From Solirubrobacteraceae bacterium (GTDB lineage: Bacteria; Actinomycetota; Thermoleophilia; Solirubrobacterales; Solirubrobacteraceae): a DNA stretch of 64,000 bases. The notes beneath the pieces are model-generated. The model was not told the DNA's origin. It saw nothing but the letters and a program-made list of their open reading frames with translations, and did not search any database. This document shows positions 26,319 to 38,357 of the stretch, piece after piece. Within the stretch, counting starts at the first letter, position 1. Each line of letters opens with the position of its first letter. The position numbers and the translations under genes were made by a program. The DNA lies in contig JADGPL010000006.1 of NCBI GenBank assembly GCA_017882455.1, positions 94,242 to 158,241 of the forward strand, given 5' to 3'.

Positions 26319-27419
26319 GTGGGACTTCTCGACTACTACCGCCAGTTCGAGGGCATGTCCGAGGAGGAGGTCAACGCGGGCCTGCGCGCGCAGGCGGCCG
26401 AGCGCAAACGCAAAGCCCTCACCCGCGTGGACACGCTCGACCTCTCCCACACCACCTGGCCCGAGCTGCCCCATCCGCGGATCGTCAACGCGATCACCTA
26501 CGTGGCCCGCCGCGGCCTCTACAGCTACCCCCACCTCTCAGGCTCCGATCTGCGCGCCCAGCTCGCCGAGCACCACGGCGTGGAGCCGGCGAGGCTGATC
26601 CTCGGCAACGGCGCCGCCGAGCTGCTCAGCGCGGCCACACGCGCCCTGATCGAGCCGGGTCAGAGGCTGCTCACGCCGTGGCCCTCCTACCCCCTCTACC
26701 CGCTGATGGCCCGCCGCGCCCACGGGATCGCCGCGCGTGTGCCCGGCGGCGTGGACGCCCTGCTGGAGGCCGCCCGCGAGCCGGACGTGCGCGTAATCGC
26801 CCTGGCCAGCCCCAATGACCCCACCGGGGAGCTGCTCCCCACCGCCGAGCTCGAGCGCCTGCTCGACGGCCTGCCCGAGGGCGTGGGCGTGCTGCTGGAC
26901 GAGGCCCTGGTCGAGTTCGCAGACGCCCAGCCCAGCGGCTCCTCGCTCGCCCTGCTCGAGAGCCACCCGCGCCTGCTCGTCTTCCGCAGCTTCTCGAAGG
27001 CCTGGGGACTGGCCGGCCTGCGCATCGGCTACGCCATCGGCGGTCCCGGATCCCAGGAGCTGCTGGCCGAGCTCGAGCCCGACCTCGGCGTCTCCGAGGT
27101 CTCCCAGGCCGGCGCCCTGGAGGCGCTGCGCACGTGCTCCGAGCTGATCGAGCGCCGGGTCAAGACCATCTGCGTCGAGCGCCCTCGCCTCACAGCCGCC
27201 CTGCGCGAGCGGGGCTTCGAGGTGAGCGACTCCCAGGCCAACTTCCTGTGGGCCGCCCACCCCAGCATCGAGGGCGGAGAGCTCGCCGCCCGCCTGGCCC
27301 GAGCCGGCGTGCTCGTGGCCGCCGGCGATGCCCTCGGCCAGCCCCGCCACGTGCGCATCGGCCTCTACTCCCCCGGCGCCACCGATCGTCTGCTCGCCGC
27401 GATCGACAAATCCGTCTAG
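26319..27419 (+). CDS. class I/II aminotransferase (histidinol-phosphate aminotransferase-like)
   Basis: The 366-residue PLP enzyme starts at GTG with GAGGA upstream. Cofactor motifs are clear: LGNGAAELL at 95-103, SPNDPTGELLP at 164, VLLDEALVEF at 191 and FRSFSKAWGLAGLRIGYAIG with the Schiff-base lysine at 227. The family includes HisC and related enzymes. There is no his cluster nearby, so the amino-acid substrate is open. The 3' end overlaps the convergent patatin gene by four bases. Confidence 0.88.
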   Translation: MGLLDYYRQFEGMSEEEVNAGLRAQAAERKRKALTRVDTLDLSHTTWPELPHPRIVNAITYVARRGLYSYPHLSGSDLRAQLAEHHGVEPARLILGNGAAELLSAATRALIEPGQRLLTPWPSYPLYPLMARRAHGIAARVPGGVDALLEAAREPDVRVIALASPNDPTGELLPTAELERLLDGLPEGVGVLLDEALVEFADAQPSGSSLALLESHPRLLVFRSFSKAWGLAGLRIGYAIGGPGSQELLAELEPDLGVSEVSQAGALEALRTCSELIERRVKTICVERPRLTAALRERGFEVSDSQANFLWAAHPSIEGGELAARLARAGVLVAAGDALGQPRHVRIGLYSPGATDRLLAAIDKSV

Positions 27420-28723
27420 CCGGAGCCCGCCTGACGGAGCAGCGCGCCTGTGGTCCCCTCGAGGATTTTCCTCCAGGCGCTGACCTCCTCGTTCTTCTCG
27501 TCGAAGTGCTCGACCACCTCGCGCACCCGCTTGGCCGAGATGTCCAGGCCGTGGCGTTCTGCCACGTCCTGGTAGCGGTCGTATTCGCCGGCCAGCTGCT
27601 TGGTGACCGACTCGAAGCCGTGGCGGGCGATCTCCACGCGCGAGGTGAAGCTCATCATGGAGGTCTGGAACATCAGCTCGTCTGTAGGCTCGGGCTCGAT
27701 CAGCACGATGTCCACTCCCGGGTAGCGCTCCTCCCAGCCCTTGGCCAGTTCGTGCAGGCGCTGGTGGGCCACGAGCTTGAAGACCTGGTAGCCGATCTGG
27801 GCGAAGCCCATGTCCGAGACGCGTCTTGGGCGGCGACCGCGCAGCGTGGTGATGCTCGTGGAGAAGTCGTTGATGAACGGCACGATCGGGTTGATCACCA
27901 CCACCAGCTTGGCCCCCGCCTGGATCGCGATGTCGAGGTTGGTCGTGGAGACCATCCCGCCGTCGATCAGCTCGCGGTCGTGGACCTTCACCGGGGTGTA
28001 GACCATCGGCAGCGCCCCCGAGGCGCGCACTGCCGTGGAGATCGGCACGTCTTCCGAGCCATCCATCCCGAGCACCACCCGCTCGCACGTGTCGAGGTCC
28101 GTGGCCGTCAGGTAGAGCTCGCAGTCGAGCTCCCCGAAGTCATCCGTCCGTCCCGGTTCGCTCAACACTTTCTGCAGGTACTTCTCGATCCCATCGCCCG
28201 TGTAGATGCCCGAGGGCAGGCCGTCGGCGAGCCCCATGAACACGTCCATCAGCGACACCCCGCCGGGCTGGGAGAGCAGCTGGCGCGCGACCGACAGCGC
28301 CCGCAGCGGCATCAGCGCTCCCTTGCGGGCGAACTCCACGAGGTTCAGGCGCAGCAGGTCTCCGAGGTCCACGTCCTTGAACGGCAGGTTGCCCTGGCCC
28401 GTGACCACCCTCATCATCTCCTCGGGCGTCACGCCGTTGGCGCACAGGGACGCGATGAAGGCGCCCGCCGAGGTGCCCACGTAGACGTCGAAGTTGTTGA
28501 CCGTGCTGTTGACCGCCAGCAGGTCCAGGGCGCGCAGGGCGCCGATCTCATACACGCCGCCCGTGAACCCGCCGCCGCCGAGGACGAGGGCGGTCTTGTC
28601 CCGCCTGGGCTGGCGCCGGCGCTCGACCGAGGCCGGCTCGCCAACGCCGCGAGCAGCCAGGCGATGGCTACGGGCTTTGGCCTTGGCCTTGACCGTCGGT
28701 TCCAGCTTGACAACCTTGCCCAT
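27416..28723 (-). CDS. patatin-like phospholipase
   Basis: The 435-residue protein has the complete patatin catalytic set. The oxyanion loop is GGGGFTGGVYEIG at about 49-61. The nucleophile is in VGTSAGAF (Ser 85) and the catalytic Asp in ELIDGG (Asp 254). It should hydrolyse lipid acyl esters. The N-terminus is basic (KAKAKARSHR) without a signal peptide. The C-terminal 150 residues are helical. Its ATG at 28723 overlaps, on the opposite strand, the frame of the DD-carboxypeptidase gene and has no Shine-Dalgarno, so it may be leaderless. Confidence 0.9.
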   Translation of the reverse strand: MGKVVKLEPTVKAKAKARSHRLAARGVGEPASVERRRQPRRDKTALVLGGGGFTGGVYEIGALRALDLLAVNSTVNNFDVYVGTSAGAFIASLCANGVTPEEMMRVVTGQGNLPFKDVDLGDLLRLNLVEFARKGALMPLRALSVARQLLSQPGGVSLMDVFMGLADGLPSGIYTGDGIEKYLQKVLSEPGRTDDFGELDCELYLTATDLDTCERVVLGMDGSEDVPISTAVRASGALPMVYTPVKVHDRELIDGGMVSTTNLDIAIQAGAKLVVVINPIVPFINDFSTSITTLRGRRPRRVSDMGFAQIGYQVFKLVAHQRLHELAKGWEERYPGVDIVLIEPEPTDELMFQTSMMSFTSRVEIARHGFESVTKQLAGEYDRYQDVAERHGLDISAKRVREVVEHFDEKNEEVSAWRKILEGTTGALLRQAGSG

Positions 28724-28739
28724 GACAGGAACATTCTAC

Positions 28740-30008
28740 GTGCGCGTGCAACGGTTCCATCTCCCGAAGCTGTCGATTCTCGTCTGTGGACTTTGGGCCC
28801 TCGCGGCGCTCCTCCCCGCCGCCGCCCGCGCGGCCGGAGGCCTGGCTGAACTCCAGGGCGATCTCAGCCACCAGCTCGCGCTCGCGGGGGCCCACGACGG
28901 CGCCTACGTCTACGACCTCACCGCCAAGCAGGCCCTGTTCTCCGACCGCGCCACCACCCTGCGCCCGCCCGCCTCGGTCGAGAAGCTCTACACGGCCACC
29001 GCCGCCCTCGAGCAGCTGGGTCCGAGCGCCCGCCTGGAAACCACCGTCCTGGGGGTCGGGCATCTCGCGCCCGGGGGCGTCTGGGAAGGCGATCTCTACC
29101 TGCGCGGCGGCGGCGATCCCACGTTCGGCTCGAGCTCCTTCATCTCGAGCCACTACGGCGGCGTGGGCACGAGCGTCTCAAAGCTCGTCTCCCAGCTCGT
29201 CCAGGTCGACGGCATCCACCGCATCGTGGGCTCGATCGAGGGCGATGAGTCCTACCTGGACCCGCTGCCGGGCGAGCCCTCGAGCGGATACGCCTTCGAC
29301 CCGTTCCTCGAAGGCACCCTCAGCGCGCTCGCCTTCGACCGGGGCGCCAGCGGCAGCGAACGCGGTCCCCACGCGCCCGCCACCTATGCCGCGCACAAGC
29401 TGCGCCAGGCGCTAACAGCCGACGGCGTGAGCGTGCACGGCCCGAGCGGCGCCGCCACCACCCCTCCGGGCGCCCTGCTGCTCGCCGCAGCCCCCTCCCC
29501 CACCGTGGCCGAACTGCTCGGCCTGATGCTCCCGCCATCTGACAACTTCTTCGCCGAGACCCTGCTCAAGGACCTCGGCGCCCGCTTCGGCGGCGCCGGC
29601 ACGACCGCCGCCGGCGCCGCCGTCGTCTCCAGGACGATCGCCTCGGTGCTCGCCATCCACCCGCACGTGGTCGACGGCTCGGGGCTCTCAGAAGCCGACC
29701 GCACCTCCCCCTACCAGGTCGCCGACCTGCTCGTGGAGCTCGCGGGGACGGCATCCGGGACCGTCCTGCGCGAACACATGGCCGTCGCCGGGCACACCGG
29801 CACGCTCGCCCAGCGCATGCGCCACACGGGCGCCTCGGGGCGCTGCCAGGGCAAGACCGGGACCCTCACCGGCGTATCGAACCTCGTCGGCTACTGCCAG
29901 GCAGCCAACGGGCACACGCTCGCCTTCGCCATCTTCACCGACGGCATCGCCACCGAAGCCGCCCACGCCTTCCAGGATCACATGGCGATCACCGTCGCCG
30001 ATTACTGA
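28740..30008 (+). CDS. dacB: D-alanyl-D-alanine carboxypeptidase, PBP4 (S13) family
   Basis: The 422-residue exported protein trims or cross-link-edits peptidoglycan. It starts with a signal peptide (LSILVCGLWALAALLPAAARA). Active-site boxes are ASVEKL (Ser 79, Lys 82), SDN at 267 and KTGT at 372. The spacing between the first two boxes is wide, as expected for this family. The GTG at 28740, with AGGA upstream, was chosen. The ATG at 28722 would overlap the divergent patatin ATG. Confidence 0.9.
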   Translation: MRVQRFHLPKLSILVCGLWALAALLPAAARAAGGLAELQGDLSHQLALAGAHDGAYVYDLTAKQALFSDRATTLRPPASVEKLYTATAALEQLGPSARLETTVLGVGHLAPGGVWEGDLYLRGGGDPTFGSSSFISSHYGGVGTSVSKLVSQLVQVDGIHRIVGSIEGDESYLDPLPGEPSSGYAFDPFLEGTLSALAFDRGASGSERGPHAPATYAAHKLRQALTADGVSVHGPSGAATTPPGALLLAAAPSPTVAELLGLMLPPSDNFFAETLLKDLGARFGGAGTTAAGAAVVSRTIASVLAIHPHVVDGSGLSEADRTSPYQVADLLVELAGTASGTVLREHMAVAGHTGTLAQRMRHTGASGRCQGKTGTLTGVSNLVGYCQAANGHTLAFAIFTDGIATEAAHAFQDHMAITVADY

Positions 30009-30015
30009 TTGCTGT

Positions 30016-30075
30016 CAAGCGCATGCGAAGCGCATGTGCAGTGCATGTCGAGCGCATGTGCAGTGAACATGCTGT
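30016..30075 (+). repeat. short GCGCATG-rich direct repeats
   Basis: AGCGCATG recurs at about 30019-30062 in three forms (AGCGCATGCG, AGCGCATGTGCAGTG, then AGCGCATGTGCAGTG again at 22-23 bases spacing). The pattern spans the space just after dacB and ahead of a small hypothetical gene. It may be a protein-binding array; nothing further supports a function. Confidence 0.55.
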
Positions 30076-30121
30076 GACCACCGCCCGATCAGCGTGTCGC
30101 GCTGAGCACAATGGGGTACAG

Positions 30122-30526
30122 GTGATCAGGGTGACCAGCAAGGCGAAGATAGTCGGCGGTCCGTCCGCCCAGGTCGTCGAAGGCGACTCCTCGGTTGTGA
30201 GCTATCGCGTCAGGGTGGATGAGCTCGTGAGCGTCGTCCAGGTGGCCATCCCGACCGCGCTGATCGCCACATACGAGCAGGATCGTAGGGCCGTGGGCCC
30301 CACGATCGCCGCAGCGATCGTCTCGAGCGGGCGTTCCGTGCTCGAGGACGCGATCGCCCGCGGGCGGGTGCCCACGCGCATCCACGTCAAGGCCGGCCCC
30401 CATACCGCGGCCGTCCGTGAGCCGAGTGCAGAGATACGCCCGCGAGTGAGGCGACGCGGCGCCGATCCCCGCGAGCATCTCGGCTGGAGACCCGGTAGGC
30501 GCCGGCCGAGGCACTCGCAGGCCTGA
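30122..30526 (+). CDS. hypothetical protein
   Basis: The 134-residue frame from GTG begins with a beta-rich segment (SKAKIVGGPSAQVVEGD, VSYRVRVDELVSVVQVAIPT), followed by a helix (VGPTIAAAIVSSGRSVLEDAIARG) and a basic Arg-rich end. The frame is open to 30023, but the upstream part is the repeat region. No family was recognised. A minus-strand frame also covers it, so the call is moderate at best. Confidence 0.4.
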   Translation: MIRVTSKAKIVGGPSAQVVEGDSSVVSYRVRVDELVSVVQVAIPTALIATYEQDRRAVGPTIAAAIVSSGRSVLEDAIARGRVPTRIHVKAGPHTAAVREPSAEIRPRVRRRGADPREHLGWRPGRRRPRHSQA

Positions 30527-30885
30527 ACGCCCAGCCAGACCCGGCAGGGCCAAGGGCCAAGGGCCAAGCGCCTGGAGAGCGCCCGCGCGGGCGTCGAATC
30601 CGCAATTAGAGACCAATAGTCAGAAACGAGCACTTGCGGACAGCCGTCCGCCTGACGATGGTCTCAGTGAGATGCCGACAGTCCAACGACACACTTCCAG
30701 GGGTCGACTCATCGCCGTGGCGCGCGGATCGAGCCAGAGGCGACGTGAGCCCCTGCGCGAGCACAAGCACCCGGCCGAGCAGCGACTCCACGCACGGCCC
30801 CGTCGACGCGGCTGCCGCTGCTGAGCGCCGGCGAGCGGGGGCCCGCCACGCGCGAGCGCTGGTCATCGCCTAGGTTTAACGTCCT
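30527..30885. other. gap with no supported gene
   Basis: Frames are open on both strands (for example plus 30634-30873), but their composition is Arg/Ala/Ser-rich as expected of GC-rich noncoding DNA. No motif, repeat or RNA gene was seen. Confidence 0.4.
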
Positions 30886-30888
30886 GTG

Positions 30889-34133
<3,245 letters not shown>

Positions 34134-34293
34134 CGTCTCCATCCAGCATAGGGGCCGCTTCGGCTCCCTGCGTGAGCGGGGAGTGTCCGAAACGGGTGAC
34201 CCGCGCGCGCGTGCGCGTGCGCGCGAGTCGCCCCATTGGGAGAGTAGGTACACCGCGAGGCTCTACGTTGGGAGCTTGGGTGCACACGAGGCT

Positions 34294-35034
34294 CTACGCC
34301 TCGTAGGAGACGCTCGCCAGCGCCAGCCCATGCGCCGGCGCCGTGCGCCCCGCCTGCGAGCGCGGGCGACCCTCCAGCAGCTCGGTGAACTGCTCCACGC
34401 CGATCAACCCCGCGGCCACGTCGAGCATGGTGCCGACGAGCACGCGATTCATGTGGCGCAGGAACGTGTCTGCCTCGATCCAGAACTCGAGCAGGTCTCC
34501 GTCCATCAGCCATTCGGCACGCGAGACATGGCGCACGAAGTGCGAGTGCTCGGTTTCGGTGGGCGTGAAGGCAGTGAAGTCGTGCCTGCCGAGCAGCGCC
34601 CTGGCGCACTCGTGCAGGACGTCTGGCTCGATCGCGCTCGTCCACCAGAAGGCGCGTCGGCGCTCGAACACGCTGCGCGAGCGCCGCGCGAGCACCCGAT
34701 AGCAGTAGGTCCTGCTGACGGCGTCCCGGCGGGCGTCGAAGCCCTCCGGCGCGGGCTCTGAGGCGAGCACCGAGATGTCATCTGGCAGCAGCCCGTTGAG
34801 GCGCAGCGGGTCGAGCGCCTCGTGGGCATAGCTGGCCACCTGCCCCCATGCGTGCACGCCGCGATCGGTGCGCCCGGCCACGCTCAGCTTCAGCGGCCCG
34901 CCGTCCTCGGCGCTCGCGCCGAGGATCGTGCGCAGTACGCGCTCGAGCTCCTCCTGCACGGTCCGCTCCTCGGGCTGGCGCGCCCAGCCGGCGAAGTCCG
35001 TGCCGTCGTACTCGAGCGTGAGCTTGGTGATCAT
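34294..35034 (-). CDS. truA: tRNA pseudouridine synthase A
   Basis: The 246-residue enzyme makes pseudouridine at positions 38-40 of tRNAs. The core has LEYDGTDFAGWARQPEERTV and VAGRTDRGVHAWGQVAS, where Asp 57 is the catalytic residue. RRAFWWTS, HDFTAFTPTE and FLRHMNRVLVGTMLDVAAG complete the fold. truA after rplQ is a common arrangement. The start codon lies in a 31-bp tandem duplication. Confidence 0.96.
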   Translation of the reverse strand: MITKLTLEYDGTDFAGWARQPEERTVQEELERVLRTILGASAEDGGPLKLSVAGRTDRGVHAWGQVASYAHEALDPLRLNGLLPDDISVLASEPAPEGFDARRDAVSRTYCYRVLARRSRSVFERRRAFWWTSAIEPDVLHECARALLGRHDFTAFTPTETEHSHFVRHVSRAEWLMDGDLLEFWIEADTFLRHMNRVLVGTMLDVAAGLIGVEQFTELLEGRPRSQAGRTAPAHGLALASVSYEA

Positions 35035-35086
35035 CCCCGCGGCGTCAGCGCTACCTGGTGATCATCCCCGCGGCCTCAGCGCTACC
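35025..35086. repeat. 31-bp tandem duplication covering the truA start
   Basis: TGGTGATCATCCCCGCGGCG and the 11 bases after it occur at 35025-35055 and again at 35056-35086 with one mismatch. The first copy contains the truA ATG, so a second start-like sequence is repeated 31 bases upstream. It looks like a recent slippage event. Confidence 0.88.
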
Positions 35087-35099
35087 GCGCGGCCCCGGC

Positions 35100-35453
35100 T
35101 CAGACGAGCTCGATGAAGACCATCTCGGTGGCGTCGCTGCGACGCGGCCCGAGCTTCAGGATGCGCGTGTAGCCACCGGGCCGCTCGGCATAGCGCGGGG
35201 CGACCTCGGCGAACAGCTTGTGGACCGCGAACTTGTCCTGGGAGAGCGTCGAGAGCGCCTGCCTGCGCGCGTGCAGATCGCCGCGCTTGGCCAGCGTGAT
35301 CAGTTTCTCGATCTCCGGCTTGACCGCCTTGGCCTTGGCCTCGGTGGTCTTGATCCGCTCGTGCTCGATCAGCTCCTTGCTCAGGTTCATGAGCAGGGAC
35401 TTGCGATGCGCCGAGTCGCGGCTGAGCTTGTGTTTGGTCTTCTTGTGGCGCAT
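35100..35453 (-). CDS. rplQ: ribosomal protein L17
   Basis: The 117-residue protein starts [20 protein letters not shown], the L17 signature, and has the normal length without extension. L17 is a large-subunit protein near the tunnel exit. It follows rpoA as in most bacteria, separated by a 91-base gap that contains a palindromic element, so it may have its own promoter. Confidence 0.98.
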   Translation of the reverse strand: MRHKKTKHKLSRDSAHRKSLLMNLSKELIEHERIKTTEAKAKAVKPEIEKLITLAKRGDLHARRQALSTLSQDKFAVHKLFAEVAPRYAERPGGYTRILKLGPRRSDATEMVFIELV

Positions 35454-35506
35454 GGGATCGTGGAGTCTAAGCCAGGAAGGGAGTCAGTGCTTGCGGCTGT
35501 GAGAGG

Positions 35507-35545
35507 CGTATTACCATGGCTATACACGACTCGCCGCGGGGCACT
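35507..35545 (-). promoter_or_regulatory. palindromic element upstream of rplQ
   Basis: The core GTATTACCATGGCTATAC (35508-35525) is a near-palindrome about ACCATGG. It is followed by a conserved flank (minus strand GAGTGCCCCGCGGCGA). A close copy lies upstream of rpsH at 44126-44161. It begins at the rpoA stop codon and ends about 55 bases before rplQ. It could be an internal promoter (TATAGC as a -10) or a protein site. Confidence 0.55.
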
Positions 35546-36519
35546 CAGTCCTGACGCAGGTTCAACCCCCGGGCGTGCAGCGTTTCGATGACCTCGTCGA
35601 TCGACTTTTTGCCGAAGTTCGGGATCGCGTTGAGCTCTGCCTCGGACTTGGAGATCAGATCGCCCACCGTCTGGATGCCGGCACGCTTGAGGCAGTTGTA
35701 GGAGCGCACACCCAGCTCGAGCTCCTCGATCAGGATGCCGAACTCCTCGCCCTGCAGCGCCGCCTGGGGGCCGCCACCTACGGCCAGGCCGTGGCCGTCG
35801 AGCTGTCCGCCGGGCGCCGCGCGCAGCTCCTGGATGCGGTCGGCGTCGGTGAAGATGGCGAGCTGCGAGATCAGCAGCTCGGCCGCCTCGCGCAGCGCGG
35901 CCTGGGGGTCGATCGAGCCGTCCGTCTCGATGTCCAGCGTGAGCTTGTCGAAGTCCGTCTTCTGTCCCACACGGGCCTGCTCGACCGCGTAGGCCACGCG
36001 GCGCACGGGCGAGAAGATCGAGTCGATCGGGATCACGCCGATGGGCTGGTCTGCGGACTTGTTCTCCTCGGCCGGTCTGTAGCCGCGGCCGCGGCCGATC
36101 GTCATGTACAGCTCGAGCTTGGTTTTCTTCTCGAGCGTGGCGATGTGCAGGTCGGGGTTGAGGATCTCGACGCCCGCGGGCAGGTCGATGTCCTTGGCCG
36201 TGATCTCACCCGGGCCGGTCACCACCAGCGGCGCCTCGACCTCGCTGGCGTCCGAGTGCATCCGGCAGACCACGCCCTTGAGGTTCAAGACGATGTCGGT
36301 CACGTCCTCCTTGACGCCCTGGATCGTGGAGAACTCGTGGGCCACGCCCTCGATGCGCACGCTCGTGACGGCAGCGCCGGCGAGGGAGGAGAGCAGCACG
36401 CGGCGCAGCGAGTTGCCGAAGGTGTAGCCGAAACCGCGATCGAGCGGCTCGATCGTGAACGTGCCGCGGTTCTGCTCCACCGACTCGCTTGTGATCCGGG
36501 GGATTTGGAAGTCGAGCAT
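35545..36519 (-). CDS. rpoA: RNA polymerase alpha subunit
   Basis: The 324-residue protein has the N-terminal assembly domain (LDFQIPRITSESVEQNRG, TFGNSLRRVLLSSLAGAAV) and the C-terminal DNA- and activator-binding domain (LGVRSYNCLKRAGIQTVGDL, LNAIPNFGKKSIDEV). ATG 36519 has AGGA nine bases upstream. It follows rpsD in the alpha operon. Confidence 0.98.
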   Translation of the reverse strand: MLDFQIPRITSESVEQNRGTFTIEPLDRGFGYTFGNSLRRVLLSSLAGAAVTSVRIEGVAHEFSTIQGVKEDVTDIVLNLKGVVCRMHSDASEVEAPLVVTGPGEITAKDIDLPAGVEILNPDLHIATLEKKTKLELYMTIGRGRGYRPAEENKSADQPIGVIPIDSIFSPVRRVAYAVEQARVGQKTDFDKLTLDIETDGSIDPQAALREAAELLISQLAIFTDADRIQELRAAPGGQLDGHGLAVGGGPQAALQGEEFGILIEELELGVRSYNCLKRAGIQTVGDLISKSEAELNAIPNFGKKSIDEVIETLHARGLNLRQD

Positions 36520-36618
36520 GAAAGTCCTAACGTCGTTTTGGTGTCGCACCGGCGTCGCATGGACGCCGGCTCTGAAGTGCAGCCGCCCTGCTGGGCCGCC
36601 GCACGGGCAAGTTTCCTA

Positions 36619-37239
36619 CTACTTCGAGTACAGCTCGACGATGAGCTGCTCCTGCACCGGTGCGGCGACCTCACGCCGCTCCGGCTTGCGCAGCACCTTG
36701 GCCGACAGCGACTCGTGATCGGCCTGCAGCCACGCGGGAATCTGTCCGGTGAGCTCCGTGGCGTCCCTGACCACCTGGGTGGCGGGCGTCTCCGCCTTGA
36801 TCGTGATGACGTCGCCCGGGCGCACCTGGTAGCTGGGGATGTTGACCCGCCGGCCGTTGACCGTCCAGTGGCCGTGGCGGATCAGCTGGCGGGCCTGGCG
36901 GCGCGATGCAGCGAAGCCGAGCCTGACCAGCACGTTGTCCAGGCGGCACTCGAGCAGCGCCAGCAGGTTCTCGCCGGTGATCCCGACCTGGCGCGAAGCC
37001 TTGACGTAGTAGCCGTGGAACTGCTTCTCCAGCACGCCGTAGTAGCGGCGCGCCTTCTGCTTCTCGCGCAGCTGCACCCGGTACTCGCTCTGTTTCATGC
37101 GCCCGCGCCCGTGCTCGCCCGGCGGGTATGAGCGACGCTCGACGCCGCACTTGTCCGTCAGGCAGCGCTCGCCCTTGAGGAACAGCTTCTGTCCCTCGCG
37201 ACGGCACTGCTTGCACTGGGGACTGGTGTCTCTAGCCAT
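36619..37239 (-). CDS. rpsD: ribosomal protein S4
   Basis: The 206-residue S4 contains an N-terminal zinc-type cluster (CKQC...CLTDKCG), an S4 RNA-binding domain ([20 protein letters not shown]) and the [17 protein letters not shown] motif. S4 nucleates 30S assembly on 16S rRNA. It is four bases from rpsK. Confidence 0.98.
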   Translation of the reverse strand: MARDTSPQCKQCRREGQKLFLKGERCLTDKCGVERRSYPPGEHGRGRMKQSEYRVQLREKQKARRYYGVLEKQFHGYYVKASRQVGITGENLLALLECRLDNVLVRLGFAASRRQARQLIRHGHWTVNGRRVNIPSYQVRPGDVITIKAETPATQVVRDATELTGQIPAWLQADHESLSAKVLRKPERREVAAPVQEQLIVELYSK

Positions 37240-37242
37240 TTG

Positions 37243-37638
37243 TTAGACCCTCCGCCGCTTGCGAGGCCTGCAACCGTTGTGAGCCTGCGGCGTGACGTCC
37301 TTGACGCCCGTCACTTCCAGGCCCGCCGCCTGCAGCGAGCGGATCGCCGTCTCGCGACCCGAGCCGGGTCCCTTGACGTACACCTCCACCTTCTGCAAGC
37401 CCTGTTCGAGGCCCTTGCGGGCGGCCGCGTCGGCGGTCACCTGAGCGGCGAACGGGGTCGACTTGCGCGATCCCTTGAAGCCTGCGCCTCCAGCCGACTC
37501 CCAGGCGAGGACGTTGCCCTGGGTGTCCGTCAGCGAGACGATCGTGTTGTTGAACGAAGTCTTGATGTGCGCCTGGCCGACCGGGATGTTCTTTTTGGGC
37601 TTGCGCCGGCCGCGGGCGCGTTTGGGAGCGGGGGGCAC
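37243..37638 (-). CDS. rpsK: ribosomal protein S11
   Basis: The 131-residue protein has [20 protein letters not shown] and the ending [17 protein letters not shown], both typical of S11, a platform protein of the 30S subunit that contacts the Shine-Dalgarno helix. The first base of its start codon overlaps the rpsM stop. Confidence 0.98.
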   Translation of the reverse strand: MPPAPKRARGRRKPKKNIPVGQAHIKTSFNNTIVSLTDTQGNVLAWESAGGAGFKGSRKSTPFAAQVTADAAARKGLEQGLQKVEVYVKGPGSGRETAIRSLQAAGLEVTGVKDVTPQAHNGCRPRKRRRV

Positions 37639-38021
37639 TACTTCTTACCCGCTTTCTTCTTGCCAGCCACCTGCATGCGCTTGGGGCCCTTGCGGGTGCG
37701 GGCGTTGGTCTTGGTCTTCTGTCCACGGACCGGCAGCCCGCGACGGTGGCGCAGTCCGCGGTAGCAGCCGATCTCCTGCAGGCGCTTGATGTCCTGGGAG
37801 CGCTCGCGCCGCAGATCGCCCTCGACGGTGAGCCCGTCGTCGATCGCGTCGCGGAGCTTGGCCACCTCGTCCTCGGTGAGATCGCGGATGTAGGTGTCCG
37901 GATTGACCCCCACCTGGCTGAGGACCTTGTTGGACGTCGAGCGCCCGATCCCGTAGATGTAGGTCAGACCGATCTCCGAGCGCTTGTTCAGAGGCAGGTT
38001 GACGCCGGCTATACGTGCCAC
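37638..38021 (-). CDS. rpsM: ribosomal protein S13
   Basis: The 127-residue S13 has [20 protein letters not shown] with [13 protein letters not shown] and the [20 protein letters not shown] motif. It contacts the head and P-site tRNA through its C-terminal Lys-rich tail. It overlaps rpsK by one base. Confidence 0.98.
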   Translation of the reverse strand: MARIAGVNLPLNKRSEIGLTYIYGIGRSTSNKVLSQVGVNPDTYIRDLTEDEVAKLRDAIDDGLTVEGDLRRERSQDIKRLQEIGCYRGLRHRRGLPVRGQKTKTNARTRKGPKRMQVAGKKKAGKK

Positions 38022-38029
38022 TTAGCCGA

Positions 38030-38143
38030 TCACCCCTGGCGCTGCTTGTGGCGCTTGTTCTGGCAGATCACGAGCACCACCCCGTGGCGGCGGATGATCT
38101 TGCACTTCTCGCACATCGGCTTCACCGACGGTCTTACCTTCAT
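38030..38143 (-). CDS. rpmJ: ribosomal protein L36
   Basis: This 37-residue protein reads [20 protein letters not shown] and then [12 protein letters not shown]. It carries the zinc ligands C-x-x-C ... C-x(n)-H of the zinc-type L36. It lies between map and rpsM, where infA is normally also found; no infA is present in the 214-base gap upstream. Confidence 0.96.
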   Translation of the reverse strand: MKVRPSVKPMCEKCKIIRRHGVVLVICQNKRHKQRQG

Positions 38144-38357
38144 GATCCCTTTCAGCGGCTGTGTTCCGGCGACGCGGCTCTGGCTGCCGTTGCGGCCGCC
38201 GCTACCGGGTCGTGGATTACCCTAGGGCAGGCGAAACGCCTCGCACTCGGGCAGGACTCGTGATGGTAGCAAGTTCGTCTCGCCGCTACCTCGCGGCTGC
38301 CTCGCGGCTGCGGGACCGGCGTTGGTGGCCGGGCAGCCGTGGGTGACAGGTGCCCTT
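38144..38357. other. gap where infA would be expected
   Basis: This stretch between rpmJ and map holds no frame resembling translation initiation factor 1 (about 72 residues, 219 bases) on either strand. It contains a GGTAGC...GCTACC inverted repeat and a doubled CCTCGCGGCTG. Confidence 0.7.

Noticed and set aside
27134..28849. Plus-strand frame of 571 codons across the patatin gene
   Set aside because: It lacks any motif and covers a patatin gene with complete catalytic residues on the minus strand.
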